From positions 20,698-84,697 of the forward strand of contig CAYJFM010000001.1 of assembly GCA_964369805.1 (NCBI GenBank): a stretch of DNA of 64,000 bases, given 5' to 3'. Of this stretch, positions 16,575-26,129 are shown piece after piece (position 1 is the stretch's first letter; each line of letters starts with the position of its first letter). A program made the translations under genes and the position numbers. Below the pieces are notes generated by a model that did no database searches, was not told the DNA's origin, and saw only the letters and a list, made by a program, of their open reading frames with translations. The stretch comes from CAYJHC01 sp964369805. GTDB taxonomy: Bacteria; Bacillota; Clostridia; Peptostreptococcales; Anaerovoracaceae.

Positions 16575-17513
16575 CTACTTATTTCCAAATATGTAACCTA
16601 GGAAACTTACAACTAATAGCATAGCTGTATAGGCTGTTGGCTGTGTTTGAACATCAAGGTCTGGTGCAACCTCAACCATGTCAAAGCCGACCACAGTTTT
16701 GCTCTGAGCAATTTTCTTAAGCGCACCTTGAAGCTCTTTGAAGGTAAAGCCGTTTGGCTCTCCAGACACGCAACCTGATACAAGGCTGATATCAAGGGCA
16801 TCTATATCGATTGAAACATAGTATTCCAGATTGTCATCTAAAAGATCTGAAAATATTGTGTCTTGCTTTTCTCTATACTCTTCCACGCTAACTATTGTAC
16901 ATTTATCACTGTTTTTGCAATTGAAAGGCATATCTCTAAGGGTTCTGCCTCCAACATGAACTACCTTCTCAACGTTGTCCATTTCTAAAATATGTGAAAG
17001 AGGATGTCCGTTAGTATATTTAAAGTTTTCTTCGATTGGCAAATCATCAAAATGTGCATCAAAGTATACTACCCCAATTTTTTTGTCTGAAAAAGCTCTA
17101 ACTAATGGAAAACTTACTGTATGGTCACCACCAAGTGCTACCAAAAATTTTCCAGAATCTATGATGGTCTTTGCCATCTGAGTAGTACGGTCAAGGCTTC
17201 CTACCACATCTGTTGGTATAATACTAACATCTCCAAAGTCTACTATAGATCCATTTGTAATTTCTTCTGCTAAATAGCATTTGTCATCATCTACATCATA
17301 AATACCTAGTGGACCCACTCGAAGCGACTGTTCTCTTATAGCATTTGCACAGAACCTTTGGCCTGCTTTATATGGACAGCCTTCGTCAAAAGGTACGCCC
17401 ATCACACCAATTCTGCAGTTCGTATTAGCTATATTAGCTATATTAATGTGCTCTGCTCTTAAAAAAGTTTTTATACCACAGTATGGATATAGTTCAAAAT
17501 CTATTGCTTTCAT
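16575..17513 (-). CDS. Ureohydrolase (arginase/agmatinase family), copy A
   Basis: This 312-residue enzyme has the binuclear metal motifs GGDHTVSFP, DAHFDD and SIDIDALD, and the distal Glu in DMVEVAP. The family hydrolyses guanidino groups to release urea (arginase, agmatinase, guanidinobutyrase, guanidine hydrolase). The loop after DAHFD reads NGHPLSH and differs from classical arginase, so the substrate is uncertain. Only about 30% of residues appear shared with copy B, so the two may act on different guanidino compounds. It is the last gene of a six-gene minus-strand cluster; the permease gene ends 26 nt upstream. Confidence 0.88.
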   Translation of the reverse strand: MKAIDFELYPYCGIKTFLRAEHINIANIANTNCRIGVMGVPFDEGCPYKAGQRFCANAIREQSLRVGPLGIYDVDDDKCYLAEEITNGSIVDFGDVSIIPTDVVGSLDRTTQMAKTIIDSGKFLVALGGDHTVSFPLVRAFSDKKIGVVYFDAHFDDLPIEENFKYTNGHPLSHILEMDNVEKVVHVGGRTLRDMPFNCKNSDKCTIVSVEEYREKQDTIFSDLLDDNLEYYVSIDIDALDISLVSGCVSGEPNGFTFKELQGALKKIAQSKTVVGFDMVEVAPDLDVQTQPTAYTAMLLVVSFLGYIFGNK

Positions 17514-17538
17514 GTTGCCTCCTTCGCTTAGAAAACTA

Positions 17539-18654
17539 TTATTTTATATTTTTATCTAAAGCCTTGCTTGCTCTAAAGACTTTAATATCTTTTATAATAA
17601 CGAGCAAAACTATTACCATTCCAGTATAACCATAAAATACATATACATAGTTGAATAATTGGTCATAAGGTAATATTGTGCTTGTTAATGTTGCTAATGA
17701 AATAGCAATAACTGCAAATAGTTTAAAGTTTTTAGTTTTGTCTTTAAAGAACATTGTTGTAAGAACAAGAAACTCTGGTACTGCTGAAGTGTATATTGCA
17801 CAGAAGATACAAGCGATAAAAGCAATTGCAAAAAGCTGTGAAATTTCAGCTGCTATGAATAAGGTCGGTATTAGAGATTGAGAAACTTCGCCGTAATTAC
17901 AGAAAAATGCTGTTAATATTAGAGCTAGCGAGACTCCGTAAAGCGTAACTGCTATTGTTCCTCCAAGGACTAAAGTTTTATTATCGCCACCAAGCTTAGA
18001 GCCTATACGTGCCATAAAAGGCGCAGCTACAATTGGAGCCCAAGTTGCGTAGTTAATACCAGCATCAACCCAGGTAGCACCGATTCTAAATTGATCAGCT
18101 GAGGTTGCCATTGCAACACCTTCTGAAAAGCCAGAGAAATTTTGCGAAATGTATACTAGAGACGTAATCATTGCAATGATTACAATCAAGAAAGAAACCT
18201 TGCTAATGATATTAACTACCCCTTGGAAACCTGTTAGAATAGTTATAATACAAAGGATACCAAGTATTACATTTCCAACAAAAACAGGGGTTCCAAATTG
18301 TTGATTAAGGGAAGAGCCAAAGGCAGAAATAAGAGTAGTTGGCGATAAAAATGTAAAAGCTATTGCCATTACGAATAGGACCTTACTACCATACTTGCCA
18401 GCATAGTACCTGTAAACATCCATATTAGTTTCAAAATCTTCTCTGCGGCCAGCCTTCATAAAAGATACAGCAGTGTAACCATGAATAGCCATACCTATAA
18501 TAATTCCAAAGTATCCCATAATTCCAAAGCCGCCAAAGTTTTGTAACGAGTCTTGCCCAGATGCAAAGCCAGCACCCATGCACCATGCCATATATGTGCC
18601 GCCAATAACCAAAGCGATTTTAAGAGAGAACTTATTGTTTGTATTTTCAATCAT
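17539..18654 (-). CDS. YkvI-family membrane transporter
   Basis: The 371-residue protein has about ten hydrophobic helices, beginning with GGTYMAWCMGAGFASGQDSL, the hallmark of YkvI-like proteins related to the amino-acid/LeuT-fold transporters. It lies between two ureohydrolase genes, 12 nt from copy B, so it probably imports or exports their guanidino or amino-acid substrate or product. The exact cargo is not predictable. Confidence 0.82.
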   Translation of the reverse strand: MIENTNNKFSLKIALVIGGTYMAWCMGAGFASGQDSLQNFGGFGIMGYFGIIIGMAIHGYTAVSFMKAGRREDFETNMDVYRYYAGKYGSKVLFVMAIAFTFLSPTTLISAFGSSLNQQFGTPVFVGNVILGILCIITILTGFQGVVNIISKVSFLIVIIAMITSLVYISQNFSGFSEGVAMATSADQFRIGATWVDAGINYATWAPIVAAPFMARIGSKLGGDNKTLVLGGTIAVTLYGVSLALILTAFFCNYGEVSQSLIPTLFIAAEISQLFAIAFIACIFCAIYTSAVPEFLVLTTMFFKDKTKNFKLFAVIAISLATLTSTILPYDQLFNYVYVFYGYTGMVIVLLVIIKDIKVFRASKALDKNIK

Positions 18655-18665
18655 CTTACTTCTCC

Positions 18666-19634
18666 TTACTTTCTATATTTCCAAATAAAAGATAGCATTT
18701 CTAACATTAAGGCTGCTGCGTACATTGAAGTACTTTCGTTTTGATCATATTGTGGACATACTTCAACTAGATCGAAACCTACAACTTTACCTTTTTTATT
18801 TATCCCCTCAAACAGCTCAGTCAACTCCTCATATTGAAAACCAAAAGGCACAGGAGAACCGCAGCCAGGGGCAAGTGATTGATCCATCCCATCTATGTCA
18901 AATGAAACATAATAGTGCTTAGCATCAGGAATGATATCAAGAACCTTCTTAATACCGGCCTCTCTAACTTGCTTCATATTCATAATAATATTTCCATATT
19001 CTCTTGCATCTTTCCAATCACTAGACTGAGAACTTCCAATGCCACGCATACCTAGCTGGACAATTTGGCCAATATGCTCCATTTCGGAAGCTCTACGCAT
19101 TGGACTTCCTTGTCCCTCAGTTACGCCAGCAGCGCTATTTGTAAAGTCAAGATGCGCATCAATATGTATAACACAGATGTCTTTATATTTATCGAAGCCT
19201 CTAAGAACTGGAATAGTAATAGCATGGTCACCACCGATGGTAAAAGGGATTGCACCACGTTCTACTATTTTTCTGATTGCGGCTTCACAGTTCTCAAATG
19301 ACTGTTTGTAATCAGTATGAATAACATCTACATCTCCAACATCAACAACTTTCCAATTCTTATCCATATAGACTTCTTCATCTAATGGGTTAAACCATCC
19401 TTCGTAAGCATAGCAGTTAAATGTGGACGCTTCTCGGATGGCTCTAGGAGCATATCTTGCTCCTGACCTTACAGCTGTTCCAAGATCGTAAGGCATACCA
19501 AGTACGGCAACATCTGCATCTAGCTCGTCTAAATTATCTTCATAGGGAGCCTTTAGGAAGGTTGATATTCCCACATAAGGGTTATGCATTGAGCGTTCTG
19601 GGTTTGTTGTAAAACCCCAATTTTGAATTAACAT
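18666..19634 (-). CDS. Ureohydrolase (agmatinase-like), copy B
   Basis: The 322-residue enzyme has GARYAPRAIREAS, GGDHAITIPVL, DAHLDFTN, SFDIDGMDQSLAPG and FDLVEVCPQYD, all close to agmatinase (SpeB) motifs and the two-metal site. Agmatinase converts agmatine to putrescine and urea; guanidinobutyrate or other guanidino acids are alternatives. The N-terminal extension (WGFTTNPERSMHNPYVGI) resembles guanidino-acid hydrolases more than short SpeB. A GGAGG site precedes the ATG. The permease and copy A follow in the same direction. Confidence 0.9.
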   Translation of the reverse strand: MLIQNWGFTTNPERSMHNPYVGISTFLKAPYEDNLDELDADVAVLGMPYDLGTAVRSGARYAPRAIREASTFNCYAYEGWFNPLDEEVYMDKNWKVVDVGDVDVIHTDYKQSFENCEAAIRKIVERGAIPFTIGGDHAITIPVLRGFDKYKDICVIHIDAHLDFTNSAAGVTEGQGSPMRRASEMEHIGQIVQLGMRGIGSSQSSDWKDAREYGNIIMNMKQVREAGIKKVLDIIPDAKHYYVSFDIDGMDQSLAPGCGSPVPFGFQYEELTELFEGINKKGKVVGFDLVEVCPQYDQNESTSMYAAALMLEMLSFIWKYRK

Positions 19635-19784
19635 TTTTACCTCCTTATCAATAACAACAATGTTTTCATTAAGAATATATAAATTTGCACAAAAAAATAA
19701 CCCGACATTTTACACAGTAAACTGACGAGTTTATATATTTTATTCCTTATTTACAGATAATTATGGCTGATTTTTAGATAAAAT

Positions 19785-20969
19785 CTAATGTTTAACGAAG
19801 ATAGTAGAGACATCTACTGACGATAGGTTGGAAATAAGGAATGACTTGTTATTTGACTCCTTAGACTTAATCCTAATAGAGGTACCTTGAATAATGGAAA
19901 TATTATCGTAGGAAGTAGCAATTACTTGGAAAGAGCATTTTCCGTCGATGAAGTACAAATCCCCATCAGTACCTTCTAATACTTTTACTCCAGGAGCATA
20001 CTCCGAAAGACCATTAATAGTAAAATGTTGAGTTTCTACTTGCAAAAAATCCTCTAAAAGTAGCCTTGTGTTTAGTAGGGTGAATTTAAAATGAGGTATT
20101 GCGTTAGCTTTTCTAAAAGCAGCAGGGGAGCAACCCAGATAAGTTTTGATTGCTTTGTAAAAATACTTATCACTAGAAAATCCCGATTTTTCTACTATTT
20201 CACTGATAGTGTAGTCTGAATTAAGCAATAAGGATACAGATAGTACAGTCCTATAATAGGACAATATAGATTGGAAGGTTTGATCAAACTTGGCATGAAA
20301 CTCTGCTGATAAATACGTTGAAGTAATATGAGTGAAGCTGCTTATGTCGCTCAAAGTAATTTTATTAGAGATGTTTTGTAATATATATTTATCAACTTGA
20401 ATAAACCTTTCTGCATCTCTAGACTGGATACCTGGAATTGCATATAGATTTTCACGGATATCATCAAAATTCATAATTAGGAAATCAAAGACTTCTCTAC
20501 AGGAGTCTTCAGATCTAAAGTTAGAGACAGTATAATTATGAGAAGAGGAGAGGAGTCTCTCAGCTTCTCTGGAATACTCTTCTTGAAAATCAAGGAACAA
20601 AACTTTTAGCTTTTCTTTTAGGCTAGAGACGCTTTTTTTTCTACGCTCTTTAGAAAAATTCACATTCATAAAAAAAGCAGTAATACCAATATTAATGTTC
20701 TTGTACAGGATATCTGAATCCCATTCGACACAAAGCTCTTGAGGTATAGTTATTAGTATTACCTCATTACCAGGAGTCCCTGAAACTTGTACGGGTTCAT
20801 TAATGTTGATAACCTCAACTTCATCTGAAGAAATATTTATACTTCCTCCTATAACGTCAAGAGTGATTTCGCCGCTGATTACCCATAAAAGCCTTAGCGA
20901 AGGGGCACAGTGAAATGACATTTTTTCAATTGAGACTACCTCAATATTAAAGGTATTACTGCTTCTCAT
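19785..20969 (-). CDS. AraC-family regulator with internal DNA-binding domain
   Basis: The 394-residue regulator has an N-terminal beta-rich, cupin-like region (about 1-120), a helical linker, and the two AraC helix-turn-helix units around residues 195-290 (ITLSDISSFTHITSTYLSAEF and YTISEIVEKSGFSSDKYFYKAI). Unlike most family members it continues for about 100 residues after the DNA-binding domain, with a second beta-rich segment. Such an arrangement suggests a sensor on both sides. It sits inside the hydantoinase-ureohydrolase cluster in the same direction and is the likely pathway regulator; the effector is unknown. Confidence 0.85.
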   Translation of the reverse strand: MRSSNTFNIEVVSIEKMSFHCAPSLRLLWVISGEITLDVIGGSINISSDEVEVININEPVQVSGTPGNEVILITIPQELCVEWDSDILYKNINIGITAFFMNVNFSKERRKKSVSSLKEKLKVLFLDFQEEYSREAERLLSSSHNYTVSNFRSEDSCREVFDFLIMNFDDIRENLYAIPGIQSRDAERFIQVDKYILQNISNKITLSDISSFTHITSTYLSAEFHAKFDQTFQSILSYYRTVLSVSLLLNSDYTISEIVEKSGFSSDKYFYKAIKTYLGCSPAAFRKANAIPHFKFTLLNTRLLLEDFLQVETQHFTINGLSEYAPGVKVLEGTDGDLYFIDGKCSFQVIATSYDNISIIQGTSIRIKSKESNNKSFLISNLSSVDVSTIFVKH

Positions 20970-20988
20970 AATATAGTCCTTTTATACT

Positions 20989-22377
20989 CTATTTATACAT
21001 CAGACCAAAAGGCTTACCTTTTATAAGTTTTCCTTGGCCTTGAGTTCCAATGTATTCACCATTTTCAACCACAACTTCTCCACGAAGAAGAACCGTTTCG
21101 ACCTTACCCTTTTTTGGCATTCCTTCATAAGAGCAATAGTCAACACCTTGCAGGGAGCCCTCATTAGTAAAATAACCTTTATAGCTTGGATCAAAAATAA
21201 CTAGGTCGGCATCATAACCAATACTTATGTGACCTTTACAATAATCAATCCCATTATTTTTTGCAGGTGTGGTTGCAAAAAGATCAACTAACTTCTGTCT
21301 AGATATTTTACCTTCTTCAACACCATATGTCCATAGAACTTCTAACCTATTTTCCAATCCTGGTGCTCCATTAGGAATCATTCTGAAATCATCAATGCCC
21401 ATGTGCTTTTGCTTGGACCAGTTAAATCCACAGTGGTCTGAACTGATTGAGTTTAGATCTCCGTTGTTCAAACCTCTCCAAAGTTCATCAAACTGGTCTG
21501 AGGTTCTTAGCGCAGGAGAGCAAACATATTTTGCTCCTTCGAAGTTAGGCTTAGCAAGATTTTCGATATCTAAAGTTAAGTAGTGAGAACAGGTTTCACC
21601 ACATACTGGTTGACCTTTTCCTCTTGCTAGGGTAATTTCATCAAGGGCTTCTTTGCAAGAAACATGAACTACGTAAAGTGGAGCGCCTGCAAGCTCAGCT
21701 AAATAGATAGCTCTTTTTGTTGCCTCAGCCTCAACTACAGGAGGTCTTGAAACGGCATGGTAGTATGGAGATGTATCACCTTTTGCTACGCAATTTTTTT
21801 GCAAAACATCTATGGCATCAGCATTTTCAGCGTGTACCATTACAGTAATCCCAGCTTTTTTACCTTCCATTAGAGCCTTAAGGATAGCATCATCATCTGC
21901 ATGAAAAAACATCCCTTTATATGCCATAAAGAGTTTCATTGTTGGATATCCAGCTTCTGCAAGCATTGGAATTTCCTCGATTACTTCATCTCTTGGATCA
22001 GTCATTACAGAGTGGAATGAGTAGTCAACCATTGCAATACCATCTACATTTTCTCTTCTATAATCTTCTATCGAATCAACAAGCCCCTTATCCTTAACTT
22101 GATTAACAAACTCTATTAAAGTTGTAGTTCCTCCAAGAGCAGCTGCATTTGAAGTTTCGAAACCTCTCACTTGCTCTCCGAAAAAATTGAAAGAGAAATG
22201 TACATGTTGGTCAACTCCGCCAGGTAAAACATATTTCCCTGTAGCATCAATAACTTTATCAGCCTCAACCTCTAGGCCATCTCCGATTTGCAAAATAGTG
22301 CCATCTCCAGTTAGGATATCACCTGTGTATTCGTTTTCACTGGTTACAATAGTAGCATTTTTTATTAACGTTTTCAT
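20989..22377 (-). CDS. hydA: Dihydropyrimidinase / hydantoinase
   Basis: This roughly 462-residue cyclic amidohydrolase has the metal motifs DQHVHF, the carboxylated lysine region TMKLFMAYKG, VHAENAD, VVHVSCKEA and SSDHCGF. It opens hydantoins or dihydropyrimidines to N-carbamoyl amino acids, which the adjacent M20 enzyme can then decarbamoylate. The ATG at 22377 is preferred because GGAAG lies about 6 nt upstream; ATG 22383 would touch the ribosome site. Purine- or creatinine-derived hydantoins and dihydrouracil are possible substrates. Confidence 0.92.
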   Translation of the reverse strand: MKTLIKNATIVTSENEYTGDILTGDGTILQIGDGLEVEADKVIDATGKYVLPGGVDQHVHFSFNFFGEQVRGFETSNAAALGGTTTLIEFVNQVKDKGLVDSIEDYRRENVDGIAMVDYSFHSVMTDPRDEVIEEIPMLAEAGYPTMKLFMAYKGMFFHADDDAILKALMEGKKAGITVMVHAENADAIDVLQKNCVAKGDTSPYYHAVSRPPVVEAEATKRAIYLAELAGAPLYVVHVSCKEALDEITLARGKGQPVCGETCSHYLTLDIENLAKPNFEGAKYVCSPALRTSDQFDELWRGLNNGDLNSISSDHCGFNWSKQKHMGIDDFRMIPNGAPGLENRLEVLWTYGVEEGKISRQKLVDLFATTPAKNNGIDYCKGHISIGYDADLVIFDPSYKGYFTNEGSLQGVDYCSYEGMPKKGKVETVLLRGEVVVENGEYIGTQGQGKLIKGKPFGLMYK

Positions 22378-22444
22378 TTTCATCTTCCTTTCATATTAAA
22401 GTTTAGTATGCTTGTTTTATACTTACCTTGCAAAGTGAGCTAGT

Positions 22445-23686
22445 TTATATGCAAAGTTTTAGTACGGTATTAAATAGTAGCTGTACGCCCATATATATGT
22501 GACGCCCTTCAGTAAACTCTTCAGGGGCGTGACTAATTCCATCTTTGCTAGGAACGAATATCATTCCTACTGAAGTGATCTCGGACATCATAGCTGCATC
22601 ATGAACAGCTCCGCTATTGATAGAAATGTATGAATCTGTTAAATTTTTTGCAGATTCTTCAATAGTAGAGATGATTTTAGGATCAAGCTTTACACATTGA
22701 GAGCTACCTAGTATGTCAGTTTGAGTTTTGAAGCCATAGTTTTTTTCCAATAAAACAAGTTCGTCCTCAAGGAGTTGGCAAAATTTCTTGATTCCAGACT
22801 CCTCAATATCTCTAACATCAACGTTAAAGCTCACGACTTTTGGTATCACATTAGATGCGTTAGGTTCGCATTTTATGTAGCCAACAGTTGCGACAGTTGT
22901 ATCAGAGATTTGCTGGGATGCGATAGCTTCGATTTTGCATATAAGCTTGCTTGCAGCCACGAGGGGATCAAGTCTTAAATTCATTGGAGTAGAGCCTGCA
23001 TGATTTGAGGTTCCTTCAATAGTTATGGACAAAGTCTTCATTCCAGCGATGGCATTAACAATTCCAACAGATTTACTTAGCCGATCAAGGATGATGCCTT
23101 GTTCAATGTGAAGCTCAATCATAGCAAATATGCTACCCTTGTCAATTTTACAGGAATAGACGTCTCTGGGGTTAAGGCCAAATTCTTCGATTAATTGGCT
23201 GGCAGGGATGCCGTCAGAGGATGTAAGCGAGTCTAAATATTCAGGGCTCACCGCGCCCACGAGGGCTTTGCTACCAAGCATGGTGGTACCAAAATTTGAT
23301 CCTTCTTCTTCAGCAAAAATCATGACCTTTAGAGTTCTTTTAGGAATTATTTTGTTATCTTTTAGGGCGAAGAAAATTTCTATTCCTCCAACAACTCCTA
23401 GGATACCATCGAATTTTCCGCCATTTCTTACACTATCTAGATGAGAACCAACAATCAATGGTTTAAGGGCGGGATCTGTGCCTACATAGGTAAAGGTTAA
23501 ATTTCCAATAGCATCAGTATTGTTTGTTATGCCTAGACCTAATCCATCGACTAACTCTATAAGATAGTTACGTGCCTCTCGATCTTCATGGCTATATGAA
23601 AATCGGGTAACTCCAGGATCGTCACATAGAGAATAAGCAGCTATATCATCTATAATAGAAAGAATTCTACTTTCTGAGACATTCAT
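22445..23686 (-). CDS. M20-family N-carbamoyl amino acid / allantoate amidohydrolase
   Basis: The 413-residue metallopeptidase-like amidase has GSHLDSVRNGGKFDG (metal His and bridging Asp), FAEEEGSNFGTTMLGS, ELHIEQG and a C-terminal SGAVHDAAMMS, matching the hydantoinase/carbamoylase (HyuC, AmaB) and allantoate amidohydrolase group. It would hydrolyse the ring-opened ureido compound made by the neighbouring hydantoinase, releasing ammonia and carbon dioxide. The start at 23686 has AGGAGG 7 nt upstream. It is the first gene of the minus-strand cluster, divergent from the EF-G paralogue. Confidence 0.9.
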   Translation of the reverse strand: MNVSESRILSIIDDIAAYSLCDDPGVTRFSYSHEDREARNYLIELVDGLGLGITNNTDAIGNLTFTYVGTDPALKPLIVGSHLDSVRNGGKFDGILGVVGGIEIFFALKDNKIIPKRTLKVMIFAEEEGSNFGTTMLGSKALVGAVSPEYLDSLTSSDGIPASQLIEEFGLNPRDVYSCKIDKGSIFAMIELHIEQGIILDRLSKSVGIVNAIAGMKTLSITIEGTSNHAGSTPMNLRLDPLVAASKLICKIEAIASQQISDTTVATVGYIKCEPNASNVIPKVVSFNVDVRDIEESGIKKFCQLLEDELVLLEKNYGFKTQTDILGSSQCVKLDPKIISTIEESAKNLTDSYISINSGAVHDAAMMSEITSVGMIFVPSKDGISHAPEEFTEGRHIYMGVQLLFNTVLKLCI

Positions 23687-23895
23687 ATAATTTACCTCCT
23701 TTAGTTTGCACATACATTTTATTTTAAAACAATTGCAAAATCAAGAAGATAAGCAGTTTGAAAGGGGAAAGTGCTAAAGTAATAATAAGTTTGCTATAAA
23801 AATAATCGAAAGCGGCAAAAAAATAATAAAAAAAAGTAGTACTTTGCGTTAAATTTTGACTATTTAGCTTGGTTTTTCCATAAATTAAAATTTGC

Positions 23896-23924
23896 TTGAA
23901 ATACTAAAATTCTGAATGTATAAT
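23896..23924 (+). promoter_or_regulatory. Promoter of EF-G paralogue
   Basis: TTGAAA at 23896-23901 and TATAAT at 23919-23924 are separated by 17 nt, 48 nt before the start codon. The rest of the 287-nt divergent interval 23687-23972 is AT-rich, with no further element I can name. Confidence 0.75.
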
Positions 23925-23972
23925 TTAGTAAATTTATTTGTAAACACAGAAACAAAGTTAGGAGGTCTAGTT

Positions 23973-25922
23973 ATGAAAGGCTTTAAAAACGACACAATTA
24001 GAAACGTTGCTTTGGTTGGTCATGGCGGCGTAGGTAAAACAGCATTTATTGAGGCTGCCCTGCTTGCGACAGGTGCGATAAGCAGGTTAGGTAAGATTGA
24101 AGATGGTACTACCGTATCAGACTATGACAAAAAGGAGATTGAAAAAGGACATTCAATTTCCGGTACTATTGTGCCTGTGAAATATCAAGGGGTTAAAATA
24201 AACTTCATTGATTCTCCAGGTTTTTTTGATTTTATAGGAGAGGTAGACTCTGCTCTAAGAGCTGTTGAAACAGCAGTTATTATGATAGACGGAACAGTTG
24301 GCTGGCAGGTTGGAACTGACAAGGCGTGGGACACAGCAGTTGAATTTGATGTTCCAAGATTCTTCCTGATTAATAAAAAAGATAAAGAAGACTTAGATGT
24401 GGAAGGAATAATCGCCCAATTAAAGGAAAAATACGGACACTCCGTAGTTGACTTTAACAATAAAGAAGAAATGAATGAGTTGATCGCTGAAGAAGACGAA
24501 ACTCTTATGGATAAATATTTCGAAGAAGGAACTTTTTCTAAGGAAGATTTTGACTTCGGACTTGCAATGGCTATTACAAATGGCGACATTGCACCAGTAT
24601 TTACATGCTCTGCAACAACAGGCGAGGGCATTGAAGAAGTGTTAGAAAAGTTAATTGACCTAATCCCTAAGGCTAGTGCTCATGCAGAGTACCCGGCAGT
24701 AAATGAATTAGATGAAGATATTATGGTTAAAGTAGACCCAGACGGGCCTCTTGCAGCCTTTGTATTTAAAACAATAGCAGATCCAGTTTTAGGTAAGGTA
24801 TCACTGGTTAAGGTTATTTCAGGGAGTCTTAAATCAGGTACTGAGGTTTATAATGCTAATCACGAACATGCAGAAAAAGTTGGAACTATGTTCTTCCTTA
24901 GAGGAAAGCATAGAGAGGATACAAATATTGCAGAAGAAGGAGATATCGTTGCAGTTGCAAAACTTCAACATACAAAAACTGGGGACACACTTTGCATGAA
25001 GAATCAGTTTATTAAATTCCCTCCTATAGCATTCCCAGAGCCAACCTACTATGTGGCCATCGAACCAAAGAAAAAAGGGGAAGATGAAAAACTTGGAACA
25101 GGCCTCCATAAATTAATGGAAGAGGATCCAAGCTTTGTTCTAGAAAGAAATCCTGAGACGCATCAAACCTTACTTGGTGGTCAGGGAGACATTCAAATTC
25201 AAACAATTATTTCAAAACTTAAAGATAAATTTGGTGTGGAAGTAGATATTGTACCACAAAAAATTGGGTATAGAGAAACCATAAAAGGAACATCGGATGT
25301 TCAAGGTAAGCATAAAAAACAATCTGGTGGAGCTGGTCAATATGGTGACGTTCACATTAAATTCTCTCCATCAACAGAAGAATTTGAGTTCAAAGAATCA
25401 TTGTTTGGTGGCTCAGTTCCAAAGAACTATGTCCCAGCAGTAGAGAAGGGCTTAATTGAAGCGATGTTAAAGGGACCTTTAGCTGGATGCAAAGTTGTAA
25501 ATGTGAAAGCAGAGCTTTATGATGGATCATATCATGATGTAGATTCAAATGAAATGGCTTTCAAGCTTGCAGCATCTTTAGCTTTCAAGAAGGGGATGGC
25601 TGAGGCTAAACCAGTTCTTCTTGAACCAATTATGCATGTTGAAATTACAATCCCTGATGAATACATGGGCGATGTAATGGGAGATATGAGCAAACGTAGA
25701 GGCAGAATTTTAGGCGGAGAACCTTTAGCAAAAGGTGGTGGACAAATTGTAATTGCAGAAGCTCCACAAGCTGAACTTTTTGATTACACAATAACTCTTA
25801 GGGCTATGACTCAGGCGAGAGGCTCATTTAAGATGAAACATGAGAGATATGATGAGGTGCCAAGCCAAATTGCAGACAAAATTATAGCAGCACATCAGGC
25901 TGCTGTTGAAGCGGGTCACTAA
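23973..25922 (+). CDS. Elongation factor G-like translational GTPase (paralogue)
   Basis: The 649-residue GTPase has G1 GHGGVGKTAF, G3 DSPGFFDF, G4 NKKD and a G5-like SATTGEG, followed by the EF-G domains II-V. QSGGAGQYGDVHIKF in domain IV is typical of EF-G. The switch I region (DYDKKEIEKGHSI) and the G1 loop differ from housekeeping EF-G (AHIDAGKTT), placing it in the EF-G-like group. That group may act in translocation, recycling or stress, but its role is not settled. The start at 23973 has AGGAGG 7 nt upstream. It has its own promoter and terminator and is monocistronic. Confidence 0.88.
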   Translation: MKGFKNDTIRNVALVGHGGVGKTAFIEAALLATGAISRLGKIEDGTTVSDYDKKEIEKGHSISGTIVPVKYQGVKINFIDSPGFFDFIGEVDSALRAVETAVIMIDGTVGWQVGTDKAWDTAVEFDVPRFFLINKKDKEDLDVEGIIAQLKEKYGHSVVDFNNKEEMNELIAEEDETLMDKYFEEGTFSKEDFDFGLAMAITNGDIAPVFTCSATTGEGIEEVLEKLIDLIPKASAHAEYPAVNELDEDIMVKVDPDGPLAAFVFKTIADPVLGKVSLVKVISGSLKSGTEVYNANHEHAEKVGTMFFLRGKHREDTNIAEEGDIVAVAKLQHTKTGDTLCMKNQFIKFPPIAFPEPTYYVAIEPKKKGEDEKLGTGLHKLMEEDPSFVLERNPETHQTLLGGQGDIQIQTIISKLKDKFGVEVDIVPQKIGYRETIKGTSDVQGKHKKQSGGAGQYGDVHIKFSPSTEEFEFKESLFGGSVPKNYVPAVEKGLIEAMLKGPLAGCKVVNVKAELYDGSYHDVDSNEMAFKLAASLAFKKGMAEAKPVLLEPIMHVEITIPDEYMGDVMGDMSKRRGRILGGEPLAKGGGQIVIAEAPQAELFDYTITLRAMTQARGSFKMKHERYDEVPSQIADKIIAAHQAAVEAGH

Positions 25923-25965
25923 ACTTAAAAACTCTTACGTAATACGTAAAATATAATAGCAAAAC

Positions 25966-25996
25966 AGGTAGCTTTTACAGGCTACCTATTTTGTTT
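25966..25996 (+). terminator. Intrinsic terminator after EF-G paralogue
   Basis: AGGTAGC (25966-25972) pairs with GCTACCT (25981-25987) across 8 nt, followed by ATTTTGTTTG. A separate odd palindrome, TTACGTA-A-TACGTAA, lies at 25935-25949 just after the stop. Confidence 0.8.
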
Positions 25997-26035
25997 GTAC
26001 TTATTTACTCAAATTGAAAAAATATGGGAAATATC

Positions 26036-26088
26036 TTGACATAATCGAGTTAGTTAATATATACTTACAAAAGTTAGAATAAGCTAAC
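26036..26088 (+). promoter_or_regulatory. Promoter and GTTAG-N6-CTAAC element of giant surface protein
   Basis: TTGACA (26036-26041) and TATATA (26058-26063) are 16 nt apart. GTTAG 26049-26053 and CTTAC 26064-26068 flank the -10 as an imperfect repeat. A perfect GTTAG (26073-26077), N6, CTAAC (26084-26088) follows, the same core and spacing as the palindrome in the zinc-operon promoter at 12814-12829. Confidence 0.65.
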
Positions 26089-26129
26089 AAAAAAGGAAGT
26101 AATAAATGATATTACGTATGGAGGTTATA

